Below are positions 52,302 to 61,015 of a stretch of DNA of 64,000 nucleotides, one piece after another. The notes under the pieces are model-generated. The model had not been told where the DNA came from, ran no database searches, and saw only the letters and a list, made by a program, of their open reading frames with translations. The stretch comes from Thermohalobaculum sp951813525 (GTDB lineage: Bacteria; Pseudomonadota; Alphaproteobacteria; Rhodobacterales; Rhodobacteraceae). Position 1 is the stretch's first letter; the number at the start of each line of letters is the position of its first letter. The translations under genes and the position numbers were made by a program. The stretch lies in the NCBI GenBank assembly GCA_951813525.2, contig CATOTJ020000001.1, positions 992,001 through 1,056,000 on the forward strand, written 5' to 3'.

Positions 52302-53513
52302 ATGAACATGACCGACGCGCAGGACCAGAGCACGCAAGACAGGCGGCCAAGGGGCGATATCGCCTGGCAGCGGTTTTCGGTGCCCTACGATTATCCGGTC
52401 GCGTTCACGCGCGGACTGTTCGATCCCACGAACACCCTGTTTGCCGATATGCTGGCGCGGCGCGAACCGGAAAAGCGCCACCGCGCAATCATCTATGTCG
52501 ATGAAGGCATCGCCAAGTCGCGTGCCGGACTGATCGATCAGATCCGCGCTTATACAACCGCCCACGCGGACTGTATCGACCTGATCGACGTGGTTCAGGT
52601 GCCGGGCGGCGAAAAGATCAAAACCGAACTGACCTGGATCGAAGAAATTCAGGATACCGTGCATTCGCGCAATATCGACCGGCATTCCTATGTCGTTGCC
52701 ATCGGCGGCGGCGCAATGCTGGATGCCGTCGGTCTGGCCGCCGCGACGGCCCATCGCGGTGTGCGCCATGTGCGGGTGCCGACAACTGTTCTGTCCCAGA
52801 ATGACAGCGGCGTCGGTGTCAAAAATGCGGTGAACCTTAAGGGGTACAAGAATTTTATCGGCACATTCGCCCCGCCCTGGGCTGTGCTGAACGATTTCGA
52901 CTTTCTCGAAGATTTGCCGCTGCGCGAGCGCATTGCCGGATTGTCCGAGGCGGTAAAGGTCGCATTGATCCGCGACCCGGCGTTTTACGAGTGGCTGGAA
53001 GCGAACGCGGACCGTTTGATCGTCTTTGAGCGCGACGCCGAGGAATACATGGTGCGCCGGTCGGCGGAACTTCACATGAACCAAATCGCCAATGGCGGCG
53101 ATCCGTTCGAAATGGGGTCCGCCCGCCCGTTGGATTTTGGCCACTGGGCCGCGCACAAGCTGGAAGCTTTGACCCGCCACCATGTCCGCCACGGTGAGGC
53201 CGTAGCCATCGGCATCGCGCTTGATACCCGCTATTCAGTTCTCGCCGGTTTGCTGCCCGAAGGGGCCGAAGAACGGGTCGTCGCCCTGCTGGAACATCTG
53301 GGTTTCCGCATTTTCCATCCTGCGCTGCTGCGCGCAGGTGAAGATGGACGACCGCTGATCCTGAAAGGGCTGGACGAGTTCCGCGAACATCTGGGCGGCG
53401 AGTTGACGATTACCCTGCTGACGGATCTGGGCACAGGTCACGAAGTGCACGAGATGGATACCAGCCTGGTGCTGTACGCTATGCACTGGCTGCGCGATCG
53501 GGAAGGCGGCTGA
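52302..53513 (+). CDS. eboD: EboD: 3-dehydroquinate-synthase-like protein of the Ebo cluster
   Basis: 403 residues, ATG 52302 after GGGGAAGCAG. Dehydroquinate-synthase fold with NAD loop AIGGGAMLDAVGLAAATAHR near residue 134. All three zinc ligands are kept: Glu in AGLSEAVKVALIRD, His in LDFGHWAAHKLE and His in HHVRHGEAVAIG. In Ebo clusters this protein works with EboA, B, C, E and F on an unidentified metabolite moved to the periplasm. Followed by eboE after 1 base. Confidence 0.9.
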   Translation: MNMTDAQDQSTQDRRPRGDIAWQRFSVPYDYPVAFTRGLFDPTNTLFADMLARREPEKRHRAIIYVDEGIAKSRAGLIDQIRAYTTAHADCIDLIDVVQVPGGEKIKTELTWIEEIQDTVHSRNIDRHSYVVAIGGGAMLDAVGLAAATAHRGVRHVRVPTTVLSQNDSGVGVKNAVNLKGYKNFIGTFAPPWAVLNDFDFLEDLPLRERIAGLSEAVKVALIRDPAFYEWLEANADRLIVFERDAEEYMVRRSAELHMNQIANGGDPFEMGSARPLDFGHWAAHKLEALTRHHVRHGEAVAIGIALDTRYSVLAGLLPEGAEERVVALLEHLGFRIFHPALLRAGEDGRPLILKGLDEFREHLGGELTITLLTDLGTGHEVHEMDTSLVLYAMHWLRDREGG

Positions 53514-53514
53514 C

Positions 53515-54699
53515 GTGCTGCTGCCCGGCGACCTGGGTGCGCTTACCTATTGCCTGAATATCCACCCGACCCAAAGCTGGGCCGAGGCACGTGCCGCATT
53601 GACCGGTCCGGTTGCTGCCGTAAAAGCGGCGGTCTGCCCGGACGCCGCCTTTGTCGTGGGCTTGCGATTTTCCGCTGAAACCATGGGTGAGCTGGCCGAC
53701 CCGGCAACGCGGGCCGACCTGACGGCGATCATCGCCAATCACGATTATCTGCCCTTGACGATGAACGGCTTTCCCTATGGCCCGTTCCACGGAACGCGGG
53801 TGAAGGAAGATGTCTATCTTCCCGATTGGCGGGCTGACGAACGTGTAACCTATACCCGCGATCTGGCTGAACTGATGGCCGAGATCAATGCGCAAGGGGC
53901 TTTCCTTTCGCTCTCGACAGTTCCCGGCGCATTTCGGCCCAATGGAATTGGCGCAGAAGCGGAGATGGCAACAAACTATCTGCGTGCGGTCGCCCATCTG
54001 GCCGAGTTGGAGATGCGCACCGGTCGCCATGTCGCCCTGGCGATCGAACCGGAACCCTGCTGCTTTCTGGAAACCATCGCGGAAACGGTTGCCTATTTCG
54101 AGCGCTACCTTTTCAGCGACGGCGCGGCATCGGAACTCGCCCGCCTGACCGGCGGGTCGGTTGGCGATGCGGCGGCTTTGCTGCCGCGCCATCTTGGTCT
54201 TTGTTACGATGTCTGCCACGCGGCGGTCGAATATGAAGACCCCGCCGACAGCATCACAATGCTGCGCCGCGCCGATATCCCAATCCACAAGTTGCAACTT
54301 TCCTCGGCGGTTCGGGTTGCGTCTGGGTCGTATGAAACCCGCGAGGTTCTGTCGCGCTATGACGAGCCGACCTACTTGCACCAGCTTATCGAAAAAGGCC
54401 CAGATGGTCTGACCCGGTTTTCTGACTTGGGCGAAGCGCTGAACCGCGGCGCCAAGGATGATCGCGAGTGGCGGGTGCATTTTCATGTGCCGGTCTTCCT
54501 GGAGCGCCTTCCGGACTTTGACACGACGCAGGACTTCCTGGCCGAGATCATCGCATTGCACGCAGCCGAGCCGATCTCGCCGCACCTGGAGGTCGAGACC
54601 TATACTTGGGATGTCCTGCCGCAAGGTCTGCGGGCGGGGGCCGTTGAAGATGCGGTGGCGCGAGAGTTGCGCTGGGTGCTTGACGGTCTGGGCCAGTGA
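53515..54699 (+). CDS. eboE: EboE: sugar-phosphate-isomerase-like TIM-barrel protein
   Basis: 394 residues, GTG start at 53515. AP-endonuclease-2/xylose-isomerase-like barrel: TYCLNIHPTQSWAEA at the N-terminus, TMNGFPYGPFHGTRVKEDVY near residue 81, the metal Glu in LAIEPEPCCFLETI, CYDVCHAAVEYED and VHFHVPVFLERL. These match the 'metabolite traffic protein EboE' family. Overlaps eboC by 4 bases (GTGA). Confidence 0.9.
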   Translation: MLLPGDLGALTYCLNIHPTQSWAEARAALTGPVAAVKAAVCPDAAFVVGLRFSAETMGELADPATRADLTAIIANHDYLPLTMNGFPYGPFHGTRVKEDVYLPDWRADERVTYTRDLAELMAEINAQGAFLSLSTVPGAFRPNGIGAEAEMATNYLRAVAHLAELEMRTGRHVALAIEPEPCCFLETIAETVAYFERYLFSDGAASELARLTGGSVGDAAALLPRHLGLCYDVCHAAVEYEDPADSITMLRRADIPIHKLQLSSAVRVASGSYETREVLSRYDEPTYLHQLIEKGPDGLTRFSDLGEALNRGAKDDREWRVHFHVPVFLERLPDFDTTQDFLAEIIALHAAEPISPHLEVETYTWDVLPQGLRAGAVEDAVARELRWVLDGLGQ

Positions 54700-55541
54700 C
54701 AGCGGGCACCTTGTTGCGTCTGGGCCGCGTTTCGAACCTGCCGACGGTTTGGACGAATGCATTGGCCGGTTCCGTGCTGGCAGTGCCCGAAGCGCCAATT
54801 GGATCGATCTTGCTGGCAGCGCTGGCGCTGAGCTTATTCTATGAAGGCGGCATGTGGCTGAACGATGCGTTCGATGCTGAAATCGACGCGCGGGAACGCG
54901 CCAACCGGCCGATCCCAACGGGGGAAATCGGGCGCAGCACCGTTTTCATCGGCGGGTTTGCGATTCTGGGGGTCGGCGTTGTGGTGGCCTTTATGCTCGG
55001 CGTTTACGCCGGTCTTGCAGGGCTATCCCTGGCCGGTGCGATTGTCGCCTATGACTGGCTGCACAAACAGGTCAGCTTCGGCCCGGTTCTGATGGGGTTG
55101 ACCCGGTTTCTTTCTTACGCTTTGGCCGCCTTCGCCGTTGGCTGGTTTTCGGATCTCGCGCTTTACGGCGCTCTCGGGTTGTTCGCCTGGGTGATCGGAT
55201 TGACCTATGCCGCCAAACAGGAAGCTTATGACAGGATCGGCGCAGCTTGGCCCCTGGCGGTGCTGGCGATCCCATTGATCTGGGCTTTCGTTCAGGCGTT
55301 GGGAAATGTGATCGCGCTTGGGCTTTGGGTGTTGCTGGCAGCCGTCGCAGCCTTTGCCCTGCACCGCCTGTTCCGGCGCGCATCGGGCGATGTCCCCAAA
55401 GCTGTCGTTACGATGATCGCCGGAATTTCGCTTTACGACGCCATTCTGATCGGCGGGGCCGGGGCCAGCGTACTGGCGTTGATCGCGGCAACCGGCTTTG
55501 TCCTGACCTTACTGTTGCAGCGCGTGGCTTCGGGAACCTAA
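54696..55541 (+). CDS. eboC: EboC: UbiA-like prenyltransferase
   Basis: 281 residues, GTG start at 54696 inside the eboE stop. Membrane UbiA family, about eight helices. The Asp-rich site is NDAFDAEIDARERANRPIPT near residue 53; the second is less canonical, around AIVAYDWLHKQVSFGP. SNLPTVWTNALAGS at the N-terminus matches EboC-type enzymes. Presumably attaches a prenyl chain to the Ebo metabolite; substrate unknown. Confidence 0.9.
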   Translation: MTAGTLLRLGRVSNLPTVWTNALAGSVLAVPEAPIGSILLAALALSLFYEGGMWLNDAFDAEIDARERANRPIPTGEIGRSTVFIGGFAILGVGVVVAFMLGVYAGLAGLSLAGAIVAYDWLHKQVSFGPVLMGLTRFLSYALAAFAVGWFSDLALYGALGLFAWVIGLTYAAKQEAYDRIGAAWPLAVLAIPLIWAFVQALGNVIALGLWVLLAAVAAFALHRLFRRASGDVPKAVVTMIAGISLYDAILIGGAGASVLALIAATGFVLTLLLQRVASGT

Positions 55542-56018
55542 TCCACCAGGGTACATTTGCCGCGCATCATCATCGCAGGCTTTGCCGACTGGATACGATG
55601 CGCAAAGGAGCCACTGGCCCACAGCCTGATCCAATCAGTTGTCCCGCGCTCGCGCATCAATCTGGTCCCGCGGTGGTCCGTGATATCCAGCATGGCCTTG
55701 CGGCCCGATGCAAAGTCAACTGACCCTGCGGCGCCATGGATCACAAGGCGAAAGGGTTCACCGCGCCGCTTGGTCCGGCCCGCACAGCCAACATGAATGT
55801 TTCGGCAGTAATGGGACAATGCGGGCCGGCAATCATAGACTTGGCGGTGTCCGTCCGCTGGCGCGGTGGCGGACCAACCGGCGGCACAGAAGATCGATGC
55901 CGAGATCAGTGCCCGGTGGCCCCATCGCCAAGGGCGTCGCTGCGGCGTTCCAGCAAAGATCGATCGACGCGCACCCGATGATCGAGATATGGCGCCCGGG
56001 CCGTGTCGAAATATTCGA
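55542..56018 (-). pseudogene. 477-bp region with decayed coding sequence, unidentified
   Basis: No intact gene. On the minus strand, directly after the EboF-like stop, coding-like segments appear in shifting frames: LVEYFDTARAPYLDH in one frame, then GEPFRLVIHGAAGSVDFASG and KAMLDITDHRGTRLMRERGT in another, ending near 55538. The second part faintly resembles the C-terminal domain of Gfo/Idh-type oxidoreductases, but I am not sure. Probably a frameshifted remnant. Confidence 0.35.
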
Positions 56019-57413
56019 CTAACCTGCGCCATCTTCGAACACATGCTGCAAGACTAGGCGTTTGAAATCCGTCGCCTCGACCGGGCCTTGTGGCAGCATC
56101 CCGCCTTCGGACGAGATCACCAGCGGACCCATGTCCGGATCATCAGTGATCCGTCCATGCGTGCCCTTAACCAAATGCGTGGCGGACGGCGAGATCACGT
56201 CCATCAACCCGCGGAATCCCATCTTGCGCCGAGCCAGCTTCCACGCCGCAGCGGCCTTCGGGAAGCGCAGTTCTGGGTCCAAGAACAGCTCGACCGGGTC
56301 GTATCCCGGCTTTTGGTGGATATCGACCGTTCTCGCATAATCGGGCGCAATGCTGTCATCCTCCCAATAGTAATAGCTGAACCACCGGTCGGCCTGCGCG
56401 ATAGCGACCAGATCGCCGGATCGTTCGTGATCCAGACCGTTGGCCGCCTTTTCTTCGGCGCCCCACACGGCCTCGACACCGTCCAGCCCCTCGATCAGTG
56501 CGCGCACCTCGTGCAGCCGGTCCTGATCGTTGACATAGACATGGGCAATCTGATGGTCCGACAGCGCAAAGGCGGCGCACTGGCCCAAGTCGATCATCTC
56601 TCGGCCCAGTTCCATCCGCCATGCCAACAGCCCGGCGCGGCGCAGCGCACGATTGATGTGGATCGCGTCGGTCGCCTTTGTGATCCCGTACTCGCTGACC
56701 ACGATCACCCGTTGACCGGTCGCCTCGGCATGATCGATCAACGTACCGCAGCAGGCGTCGATTTCCCTCAAATCTTCTTGCAACCGTGGGTGTTCCAGAT
56801 CCGGCCCAAGCCGTTGAAGATTATAGTCCAGATGCGGCAGATAGGTCATCGTCAAGGTCGGCTGGCGCGTTTCCATCATGTGCAGCGTCGCCTTGGTGAT
56901 CCAATCCGTCGACGTAATGTCCGCGACCGGTCCCCAGAACTTGAACAGCGGAAATTGCCCCAGCTTGGCGTCCAGTTCATCGCGCAGTTCCATGGGCTGC
57001 GTATAGTGATCGGGGATTTTGCGGCCATCGGACGGATACATCGGACGCGGCGTATCGGTCCAGTCGGCGCTGGCATACATATTGTACCACCAGAACATCT
57101 TGGCGCAGGTGAAGGAAGGATCGAGCGCCTTTCCCGCGTCCCAGATTTTCTCGCCAGCCACCAAATTGTTGGGCTGGCGCCACAGCAATATCTGGCGCAG
57201 ATCCTTGAAGTACCATCCATTTGCCACCGCCCCATGCCCCGAAGGCGGCAGGCCCGTCACCAAAGTCGATTGCACGGTACAGGTCACAGCCGGTGTGACT
57301 GTATTCAGATGCCGCATCGCACCGCGTCCGGCCAACCGCTGCAAATTGGGGGTGTGCGGGCCGATCAGATGCGGGGCCAGCCCGACAGCCAAGATCACAA
57401 GTGTTCGATGCAT
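56019..57413 (-). CDS. EboF-like type I phosphodiesterase/nucleotide pyrophosphatase
   Basis: 464 residues from ATG 57413 (MHRTLVILAVGLAPHLIGPH). Alkaline-phosphatase superfamily: nucleophile region TPAVTCTVQSTLVTGLPPSG (the expected Thr is in this stretch), GHGAVANGWYF, MTYLPHLDYNLQRLG with metal Asp/His, VIVVSEYGITKATDAIHINR and the C-terminal GTHGRI. Ebo clusters contain such a phosphodiesterase (EboF). Here it is on the opposite strand between eboC and eboA. A 49-codon gene lies 10 bases upstream. Confidence 0.85.
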   Translation of the reverse strand: MHRTLVILAVGLAPHLIGPHTPNLQRLAGRGAMRHLNTVTPAVTCTVQSTLVTGLPPSGHGAVANGWYFKDLRQILLWRQPNNLVAGEKIWDAGKALDPSFTCAKMFWWYNMYASADWTDTPRPMYPSDGRKIPDHYTQPMELRDELDAKLGQFPLFKFWGPVADITSTDWITKATLHMMETRQPTLTMTYLPHLDYNLQRLGPDLEHPRLQEDLREIDACCGTLIDHAEATGQRVIVVSEYGITKATDAIHINRALRRAGLLAWRMELGREMIDLGQCAAFALSDHQIAHVYVNDQDRLHEVRALIEGLDGVEAVWGAEEKAANGLDHERSGDLVAIAQADRWFSYYYWEDDSIAPDYARTVDIHQKPGYDPVELFLDPELRFPKAAAAWKLARRKMGFRGLMDVISPSATHLVKGTHGRITDDPDMGPLVISSEGGMLPQGPVEATDFKRLVLQHVFEDGAG

Positions 57414-57423
57414 GACAGATCCT

Positions 57424-57573
57424 TCAGGGCTGTAGATTGAATTTCTTGCCAGAGCCCGGATCAACCAAGCCGGTCAGGTCGTATGCGATCTCGCGCACCG
57501 CCGCTGTGCGCACATCAGCGGCTGTGATCGTCGGGGTCGGGGAGATCGAAAACGTCGCCAGCAGAAATCTCAT
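57424..57573 (-). CDS. 49-residue leader protein of the EboF-like gene, hypothetical
   Basis: ATG 57573 follows GGGAGAATTG. Sequence begins MRFLLATFSISPTPTITAAD, continues with VREIAYDLTGLVDPGSG and ends KKFNLQP. No signal peptide; 10 bases separate it from the phosphodiesterase start, so the two are probably co-translated. Could be a small partner or a peptide substrate; no family recognised. Confidence 0.5.
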   Translation of the reverse strand: MRFLLATFSISPTPTITAADVRTAAVREIAYDLTGLVDPGSGKKFNLQP

Positions 57574-57701
57574 GTTCAATTCTCCCTGTCCGAATGTTCT
57601 AGGCGGCATCTTGCAGGCGTACAATCGCGTATGGGTAGAAGATCACACTGGCGGGCAGATGGCTGCCTCGACTAGTGTTCCAAAAAAAGCGGGAGGGCAT
57701 G

Positions 57702-58451
57702 ATGGCCGAAAATCCGGTCGATCTGTTGCGCAATTGGGTACTTTGCCAGGCCAGCGATCAGGGTGAATGGTTCGCCGAGGCCGTCGATGCGATGGCTTCG
57801 GAACGCGATTTACATATCGTGCTTGGCCTGGCGCCGCGGCGGCTGGGCAAGGCGGATCTTTCGCTGACGGATGGCGATCTTTCGGCCGCGCCCGCGGCCT
57901 ATCCCGGCTGGAATCCGTCTGGATGGTCGGTGGATGGTGCTGCCCGGGTCGCGGCACTGTTATCCTTCAAGGGCCAGCGCCCGTTCGCCGATATCTTCAA
58001 GGATTTGCGCCGGACATCGGATGTCGCCGAAATGATCGCGCTTTATCGCGGCCTGCCGCTTTATCCTGATCCGGAAACGCTGCATTTCGAGTGTGGCGAG
58101 GGTTTACGGTCGAACCTGAAGCCGGTCTTCGAGGCGATTGCCCACAACAACCCGTTTCCGCGCGATCACTTCGACGATCACCGTTGGAACCATATGATCC
58201 TGAAAGCGCTGTTCGTGGGGTCCGAGTTGGCCCCGATCACTGGCCTGGACGAACGGGCCAATCCCGAATTGGCGCGGATCCTGATCGACTATGCCAACGA
58301 GCGTTGGGCCGCCGGGCGACCGGTAACGCCCGAACTTTGGCGGCCTGTTCGTCCGTTTGTGAACGATCCCGGGATTAAGGCGATGCTGCAGCAGGCACGC
58401 AGTGACGGGCACCTGACAGACGCCGATCTTACAGAAGGAGAGCCGGCATGA
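57702..58451 (+). CDS. eboA: EboA-family protein
   Basis: 249 residues, ATG 57702 after GGGAGGGC. Helical protein with the EboA hallmark segment HNNPFPRDHFDDHRWNHMIL near residue 157 followed by KALFVGSELAPITGLDER. N-terminal VDLLRNWVLCQASDQGEWF is typical. Cytoplasmic, no known reaction; required with the other Ebo proteins for metabolite export in cyanobacterial scytonemin production. Overlaps eboB by 4 bases. The 128 bases upstream share a divergent promoter with the 49-codon gene. Confidence 0.9.
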   Translation: MAENPVDLLRNWVLCQASDQGEWFAEAVDAMASERDLHIVLGLAPRRLGKADLSLTDGDLSAAPAAYPGWNPSGWSVDGAARVAALLSFKGQRPFADIFKDLRRTSDVAEMIALYRGLPLYPDPETLHFECGEGLRSNLKPVFEAIAHNNPFPRDHFDDHRWNHMILKALFVGSELAPITGLDERANPELARILIDYANERWAAGRPVTPELWRPVRPFVNDPGIKAMLQQARSDGHLTDADLTEGEPA

Positions 58452-59365
58452 TGGTCATTGACCCGCACGCGCACATGATCAGCCGCACCACCGACGACTA
58501 CGAAGCGATGGCCGCAGCGGGTGTCGTTGCCCTGATTGAACCGGCGTTCTGGGTCGGTCAGCCGCGCACGTTCGTCGGCACCTATGTCGATTATCTCAGC
58601 ACCATTGTCGGTTGGGAGCGTTTTCGCGCCGGGCAGTTCGGCATTCGTCACTATTGCACCGTCGGCCTCAACTCGAAGGAAGCGAACAACGAAGAACTGG
58701 CTGAAGGCGTCATGGAGTGGCTGCCCCGGTTTGCGTTGAAGGAGGGTGTCGTTGCCATCGGCGAGATCGGCTATGACGAGCAAACCGAGTTAGAGGACAA
58801 GTATTTTCGCGCGCAGTTGGAGCTGGCCAAGGAACTGGACCTGCCAGTCATGGTTCACACACCGCACCGCGATAAAAAGCGGGGCACCAGCCGGTCGATG
58901 GACGTCTGCGATGAACATGGCATGGATCCCGGCAAGGTGATTATCGATCACAACAACGAAGAAACGGTGGCCGAGACGCTGCAACGCGGATACTGGGCAG
59001 GCTTTTCAATTTATCCATCCACCAAGATGGGCAATGCCCGCATGGTCGAAATTCTGAAGCAGTATGGCAGCGAGCGCATTATCGTCGACAGTGCCTGCGA
59101 TTGGGGTATCTCGGATTGCCTGGGTGTGGCCAAAACCGCCAAGCTGGCGCTGGACAGCGGCGTGCCGGAAGAAACCGTGCGTGCCGTTTGTTATGGCAAC
59201 GCGTTGGCCGCCTATGGCCAATCGGGACAGATGAAGGAAGAGGACTGGCTGTCGCCGCCAGCCATCGACCAACGCACGCTTTACGAAGGTAATTCCATTC
59301 TGCGCGGCGGCCGCGACCCGGTGATCGAGGAGGGCCCGCGGCGCAGCTCGCTGTTGATCGAATAA
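58448..59365 (+). CDS. eboB: EboB: TatD-family metal-dependent hydrolase
   Basis: 305 residues, ATG 58448 overlapping the eboA stop. TIM-barrel hydrolase with metal motif VIDPHAHMI at 3-11, Glu in VAIGEIGYDEQTELEDKYF, His in VMVHTPHRDKKRG, His in VIIDHNNEETV and Asp in VDSACDWGISDCLG. The TatD family includes nucleases and other phosphoesterases; the Ebo substrate is unknown. Confidence 0.9.
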   Translation: MMVIDPHAHMISRTTDDYEAMAAAGVVALIEPAFWVGQPRTFVGTYVDYLSTIVGWERFRAGQFGIRHYCTVGLNSKEANNEELAEGVMEWLPRFALKEGVVAIGEIGYDEQTELEDKYFRAQLELAKELDLPVMVHTPHRDKKRGTSRSMDVCDEHGMDPGKVIIDHNNEETVAETLQRGYWAGFSIYPSTKMGNARMVEILKQYGSERIIVDSACDWGISDCLGVAKTAKLALDSGVPEETVRAVCYGNALAAYGQSGQMKEEDWLSPPAIDQRTLYEGNSILRGGRDPVIEEGPRRSSLLIE

Positions 59366-59815
59366 ATCGACGCGGGTCCTGCTGATCGCCGTTCTTGCCC
59401 TGTCGATCGCGGTGCCCGTCAGTGGCGATATTCTGTCTGCGTTGGAGACGGCAGAGATCCATGCCCATCCCGCATTGCGCGCGCAGGACCTTCACGATCT
59501 GGCCGACGCGATAGTGGTAAATCGGTGCGATCATTGGGCGGGCTGCAGAGCAACGCCAGTGACGAGCCCCTGATGAAAATCGCCAGGCCCGGAATGAAGA
59601 TGAAGTGGGCCGACGGGCAGAAGCTTTTGAAACGGATGGTCATGTCGCGAAGCGATGTGGCGGACATGGCGGTGCAGATCGAAGACGGCGGCAATATCGA
59701 CGATGTTGCAAACGCGTGGTGGAAGGCCAACCGGAAATTGTGGAGGCCATGGATCGCAGCCTCGAAGAAATGGATGAAGCCCCGAAGCAGGGCGACCGGT
59801 CCACGTTCGCCTTGT
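59366..59815 (+). pseudogene. Remnants, including the C-terminus of a glycine-betaine-type binding protein
   Basis: 450 bp without an intact gene. At 59573-59730 the plus strand reads WADGQKLLKRMVMSRSDVAD and IEDGGNIDDVANAWWKAN, which looks like the C-terminal lobe of ProX/OpuAC-type binding proteins. The homology then continues in another frame as PEIVEAMDRSLEEMDEA, so at least one frameshift is present. Before it, 59369-59570 gives RVLLIAVLALSIAVPVSGDI, a possible unrelated signal-peptide remnant. Confidence 0.55.
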
Positions 59816-60610
59816 CTATTCCGCTGGCACAACCTTTTCGTCCGGCAATCTGCCGTCTGGTGTCCGCGCGGTGCGGCGCATATCCGTCTTTAGATGCTGC
59901 GTTCCATATCCATTGAAGACGTGACCCAGCAGACCGCGGTTCAGATCCGAGGTTCCCATCAACCAGTCCATAATTGGGAATGTCAGATTCATGTTCCGCT
60001 CCATCATCAACGAGTGATTGTGATGCGCGGTGTGATGGCGCCGGATCGTGTTCACGAAGGGCACATTGCGCACGAACCAGTTTTCGCCGACGTGACAACA
60101 GAAGTGCATGAATTCATATATCAGGTACATCATTGTCGTGGTCGAGATCAGCAACCATCCGACATTGGCCGAAATGACCATTCCGGCAACTAATGCAATC
60201 GGTACTGACATGCAGATAAAGGTAACCAGCGCGAATGGCGGGAAGAAAGTCACGCGCCAGTCATGCTGTCCGGCAAAGCGCATTTCCTCGTCGGTAAAGA
60301 ACTGATGATGCATCATCGTGTGGCGCGTATAGATCGCGCGCAACGCCCGGATCTTTTGCGGACGGTGCATGACGTGCGTGTGCAGGAACCATTCAAAGAA
60401 ATTTGCGCCCAATAACGCGACCGGGACGATCAGCCATTCCCACCACAGAACGGTTTGCATGCTTTGGATATAGATCGACATTGCGGCGATACCGATCGCA
60501 TAGATGACCGAGACGTGCAGCCAACCATTATACCAACCGACGATCCGGCTGCGGTAAGTCTCGCGGTACTTTCGCTGCCGGTCCGACATGCGGGATGTGT
60601 TCAGTTCCAT
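59816..60610 (-). CDS. Membrane fatty-acid hydroxylase / sterol-desaturase-family protein
   Basis: 264 residues, ATG 60610 after CAGGAGGATGCG. Integral membrane diiron enzyme with four His-rich motifs: FLHTHVMHRP, YTRHTMMHHQFFTDEEM, FMHFCCHVGEN and RRHHTAHHNHS, and helices between them (VIYAIGIAAMSIYIQ, LVTFICMSVPIALVAGMVIS). Probably hydroxylates a lipid or isoprenoid. It lies 12 bases after the DUF6166 stop, so the two form an operon. Confidence 0.88.
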   Translation of the reverse strand: MELNTSRMSDRQRKYRETYRSRIVGWYNGWLHVSVIYAIGIAAMSIYIQSMQTVLWWEWLIVPVALLGANFFEWFLHTHVMHRPQKIRALRAIYTRHTMMHHQFFTDEEMRFAGQHDWRVTFFPPFALVTFICMSVPIALVAGMVISANVGWLLISTTTMMYLIYEFMHFCCHVGENWFVRNVPFVNTIRRHHTAHHNHSLMMERNMNLTFPIMDWLMGTSDLNRGLLGHVFNGYGTQHLKTDMRRTARTPDGRLPDEKVVPAE

Positions 60611-60622
60611 CGCATCCTCCTG

Positions 60623-60931
60623 TCAGGCGCTGTTTGGGATATTGGCCAGTGCGGTGTCGATATCTTCGCTGGTCATCTCCCACTCGTTCCCGAAATTCGC
60701 GACGACACGGGCCATGAACTCGGCGCTCAAGGCCCGTGCCCGGTCGTTGTCTTTCAAGTGTTCTGCCAGGATGGCCAGTGCCAATTGCTGCGGGCCGTCC
60801 CCTTCATAACTCCACTCGAACCCATGATCGGTGAATGTCTTCAACGCCAGGCACGGACCCAACAGGCCGCCGTCGACGGTCACCTCTGCGCCATCGATCG
60901 TGCGGTCCCCACGGAAAACCCGGCCTGCCAT
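60623..60931 (-). CDS. DUF6166-like protein
   Basis: 102 residues from ATG 60931. One domain: VFRGDRTIDGAEVTVDGGLL, LALKTFTDHGFEWSYEGDGP, QQLALAILAEHLKDND and the end TALANIPNSA. Small cytoplasmic protein of unknown function. Upstream gene of the fatty-acid hydroxylase. Confidence 0.7.
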   Translation of the reverse strand: MAGRVFRGDRTIDGAEVTVDGGLLGPCLALKTFTDHGFEWSYEGDGPQQLALAILAEHLKDNDRARALSAEFMARVVANFGNEWEMTSEDIDTALANIPNSA

Positions 60932-61015
60932 CTGCCCGCCCTGGATTGCTTGCGTCTGTGGTCGATCAAGTAATACATCTGTTGCTTGCGTACACACAAC
61001 TCCTGGGATCGACCG

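Noticed and set aside
53479..54918. 479-codon minus-strand reading frame
   Set aside because: Antisense to eboE and eboC.
56088..57440. 450-codon plus-strand reading frame
   Set aside because: Antisense to the EboF-like phosphodiesterase, which has the catalytic and metal motifs.
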